In this document: positions 62,450-64,000 of the stretch, one piece after another | How the letters are laid out: each line of letters starts with the position of its first letter | How positions within the stretch are numbered: position 1 is the stretch's first letter | NCBI GenBank assembly: GCA_965652145.1 | Contig: CBFGTV010000006.1 | Coordinates: forward strand, 15,468-79,467 | Reading direction: 5' to 3' | DNA from: CBFGTV01 sp965652145 | Lineage (GTDB): Bacteria > Bacillota > Clostridia > Peptostreptococcales > Natronincolaceae | Length of the DNA stretch: 64,000 bases | Translations under genes and position numbers: made by a program | The notes under the pieces: generated by a model | The model's database searches: none | The model's input: the letters and a program-made list of their open reading frames with translations, nothing else | What the model was told of the DNA's origin: nothing

Positions 62450-62533
62450 ATTTTTTCCTCCTTTTTATTTTGGAGGGTATATATCTTTTTCAAGTATATC
62501 CTCCTTTTCAGCCTCGCAGGACTGGTTTAAAGG
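62450..62533 (-). promoter_or_regulatory. PyrR-binding leader of uraA with ribosome-site sequestering alternatives
   Basis: On the minus strand AGTCCTGCGAGGCT (62523-62510) matches the PyrR RNA site ARUCCNGNGAGGYU exactly, inside a CCTTT/AAAGG-closed stem. Downstream, GGAGGATATA (62504-62495) can pair with TATAT plus CCTCC (62476-62472), and the same CCTCC can instead pair with the uraA ribosome site GGAGG (62461-62457). No T-tract follows, so this looks like control of translation rather than termination. Confidence 0.65.
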
Positions 62534-62544
62534 TCATTATGTTC

Positions 62545-63096
62545 CTAGGAATTTTCTATAATGACAATATTTTCATCGTCGGTCTCCACCAGCTTCACCT
62601 TGACTACCTCACTGGTGGAGGTGGGAACATTTTTCCCCACATAATCTGCCCTGATGGGCAGCTCCCGATGACCACGGTCTACTAAAACGGCCAATTGAAT
62701 TGCCCTGGGGCGCCCAATATCCATAATGGCATCCAGGGCCGCCCTGACGGTGCGTCCTGTAAAAAGTACGTCATCCACCAAAACGATGATCTTACCTTCT
62801 ATTGTATCTGGTATTTCTGAACCATGAACCACCGGTGACGATTGGATTTCTGAAAGATCATCCCGATAAAGGGTAATATCCAGGGTTCCCACGGGGACCT
62901 TTATCTCTTCTATGTCGTTGATCTTTTCGGCCAATCTTTGGGCCAATGGCACTCCTCTGGTTTTTATCCCCACCAATACAAGATTTTTGGCCCCCTTATT
63001 TTTTTCTAAAATTTCATGGGCGATTCTGGTAATAGACCTTGCTATACCTTTTTCATCCAATAGCTGTACCTTTTTTTCTTTACTTTCTTCTATCAA
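62545..63096 (-). CDS. pyrR: bifunctional PyrR regulator/uracil phosphoribosyltransferase
   Basis: 183 aa. TTG start at 63096 with GGAGGTG upstream. PRPP-binding loop IIVLVDDVLFTGRTVRAAL near 93-111, N-terminal RSITRIAHEILEKN and VGIKTRGVPLAQRL. With UMP it binds pyr mRNA leaders. It lies between its own attenuator and uraA. Confidence 0.97.
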   Translation of the reverse strand: MIEESKEKKVQLLDEKGIARSITRIAHEILEKNKGAKNLVLVGIKTRGVPLAQRLAEKINDIEEIKVPVGTLDITLYRDDLSEIQSSPVVHGSEIPDTIEGKIIVLVDDVLFTGRTVRAALDAIMDIGRPRAIQLAVLVDRGHRELPIRADYVGKNVPTSTSEVVKVKLVETDDENIVIIENS

Positions 63097-63114
63097 CCTG
63101 CTTCACCTCCATTC

Positions 63115-63220
63115 CATAAAAAAACTCCTACCAGCTGGTAAGAGTTATTATGCTTCATCAAACACAATTATATCATTGAATTACAATGAAGTTTTTTCCT
63201 TACCAGCCTCACAGGACCAG
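63115..63220 (-). promoter_or_regulatory. PyrR attenuator before pyrR
   Basis: GGTCCTGTGAGGCT (63218-63205, minus strand) is the PyrR-binding loop. GCTGGTAAG (63207-63199) just after it is exactly complementary to CTTACCAGC (63142-63134), the left arm of the terminator AACTCTTACCAG/CTGGTAGGAGTT (63146-63123) that ends in TTTTTTT. PyrR binding frees the terminator; without PyrR the antiterminator forms. Confidence 0.88.
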
Positions 63221-63248
63221 TTTAAAGGTTCTTTGTTTAATTTTTTAT

Positions 63249-63277
63249 AGTATATCACATGCCTTCGGCATTGTCTA
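63249..63277 (-). promoter_or_regulatory. sigma-A promoter for pyrR-uraA
   Basis: Minus strand TAGACA (63277-63272), 17-bp spacer, TATACT (63254-63249), placing the transcription start about 25 nt before the PyrR site. Confidence 0.75.
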
Positions 63278-63300
63278 CTAAAAATACATCTGTTTATTCG

Positions 63301-64000
63301 CTAACGATTTTCCTTCAGTCGATTGGCCCGCAGCACCTGTAAAAGTTTTTGAAAATAGGAAGGCAGTTCGGTATCAAATTCCATATATTTCTTCCTGGTG
63401 GGGTGCTGAAATCCCAAAATTTTAGCATGGAGGGTCTGACCCTGCAAGTTAAACTTATTGGTTTTACCGCCATATAAATCATCCCCCAGCAGGGGATGCT
63501 GTATATAGGAAAGATGAACACGAATCTGGTGGGTTCGGCCGGTTTCTAACCGAGCCTCAATATGTGTATAATCGAAAAATCGCTCCAATACATTAAAATG
63601 TGTTACAGCTTCTCTGCCTCCCTGTATTACAGTCATTTTCAGACGATCCACCGGGTGCCGGCCAATGGGTGCATCAACAGTGGCCTGATTTTCTTTAATA
63701 TTCCCCATTACCAATGCGTGATATCTTCTGGTAATACTGTGTTCTCTTAGCTGCTCTGCCAAGGATCGATGGGCTTCATTGTTTTTGGCTACCATTAAAA
63801 GCCCAGAGGTGTCTTTATCAATTCGATGAACAATTCCCGGTCGAATGACGCCATTAATAGAGGAAAGCTGTCCTTTGCAATATTCAAGGAGGCCGTTGAC
63901 AAGGGTGTTTTCATAGTTGCCTGGGGCAGGGTGAACCACCATTCCCTTTGGCTTATTAATCACCAGCAGATCATCATCTTCATAAACCACCTCCAAGGGT
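63301..64000 (-). CDS. rluD: RluD-family 23S rRNA pseudouridine synthase, C-terminal part
   Basis: About 233 residues of the catalytic domain; the frame continues past the right edge, so the N-terminal S4 domain is outside the window. The catalytic aspartate is in GIVHRIDKDTSGLLMVAKN, with INKPKGMVVHPAPG before it and ETGRTHQIRVHLSYIQHPLLGD after. It modifies helix 69 uridines in 23S rRNA if a true RluD; RluA-type specificity cannot be excluded. In Bacillus ylyB (an rluD homologue) also precedes pyrR. Confidence 0.93.
   Translation of the reverse strand, partial: PLEVVYEDDDLLVINKPKGMVVHPAPGNYENTLVNGLLEYCKGQLSSINGVIRPGIVHRIDKDTSGLLMVAKNNEAHRSLAEQLREHSITRRYHALVMGNIKENQATVDAPIGRHPVDRLKMTVIQGGREAVTHFNVLERFFDYTHIEARLETGRTHQIRVHLSYIQHPLLGDDLYGGKTNKFNLQGQTLHAKILGFQHPTRKKYMEFDTELPSYFQKLLQVLRANRLKENR

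Noticed and set aside
1..64000. rRNA, tRNA, CRISPR array, prophage, insertion sequence
   Set aside because: No cloverleaf-like segment, regularly spaced repeat, transposase, integrase or phage structural gene was recognised anywhere in the window.

Overview
The window is a dense, almost entirely housekeeping stretch of a low-to-moderate G+C, spore-forming Firmicute of the class Clostridia. The gene order is the classic clostridial one (topA-dprA, rnhB-rbgA-rplS-trmD-rimM-khpA-rpsP-ffh-ylxM-ftsY-smc-rnc, a FapR/FabK-type fatty-acid operon, ackA/tmcAL, ylbJ, coaD-rsmD-recG, fakA-asp23/rpmB, thiN-rpe-rsgA-prkC-stp-rlmN-rsmB, fmt-def-priA-coaBC-rpoZ-gmk-remA-yicC-dapF, rqcH, uraA-pyrR-rluD). YlbJ points to endospore formation. 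A glutamate 2,3-aminomutase gene would fit an organism that makes beta-glutamate as an osmolyte; an alkaliphilic or halotolerant relative of Alkaliphilus/Natronincola is my inference, not something proven here.

Layout. 1-7630 (minus strand): the N-terminal end of topA (its start lies in the window, the rest runs off the left edge), dprA, a PlsC-like acyltransferase, lepB, a small accessory patch (methyltransferase, DUF2500 protein, maltose-type O-acetyltransferase) and comM. 8101-9378 (plus): glutamate 2,3-aminomutase behind a consensus promoter and a leader of about 240 nt. 9529-22327 (minus): RNA processing, translation, SRP and chromosome genes. 22517-29320 (minus): the complete fapR-plsX-fabH-fabK-fabD-fabG-acpP-fabF operon, with a perfect FapR palindrome at its promoter and a strong terminator at its end. 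29736-31789 (minus): rpmF-yceD and ackA. 32047-34719 (plus): tmcAL and ylbJ. 34872-40671 (minus): a coiled-coil protein, coaD, rsmD, recG, fakA, asp23. 41091-41282 (plus): rpmB. 41396-58969 (minus): one long run of translation, cell-envelope signalling and cofactor genes. 59375-61144 (plus): rqcH. 61196-64000 (minus): uraA, pyrR and the 3' part of rluD, with two PyrR-type RNA sites. No rRNA, tRNA, CRISPR array, prophage or insertion sequence was recognised.

Regulation visible in the DNA: seven sigma-A-type promoters with exact 17-bp spacing (topA, eam, rplS, ylxM-ffh, fapR, yceD-rpmF, pyrR), plus weaker ones for rsmD and the DUF2500 gene; about a dozen intrinsic terminators; a FapR operator; and a PyrR transcription attenuator before pyrR, followed by what looks like a different, translational PyrR switch before uraA.

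The least explained signal is a compact, highly structured region at 3507-3709 on the minus strand. It has a -10 box at one end, a closing stem, three internal hairpins, a possible loop-loop pseudoknot and an intrinsic terminator, with no open reading frame of note: a candidate standalone non-coding RNA. Its terminator hairpin resembles a second hairpin at 49203-49247, with compensatory stem changes.
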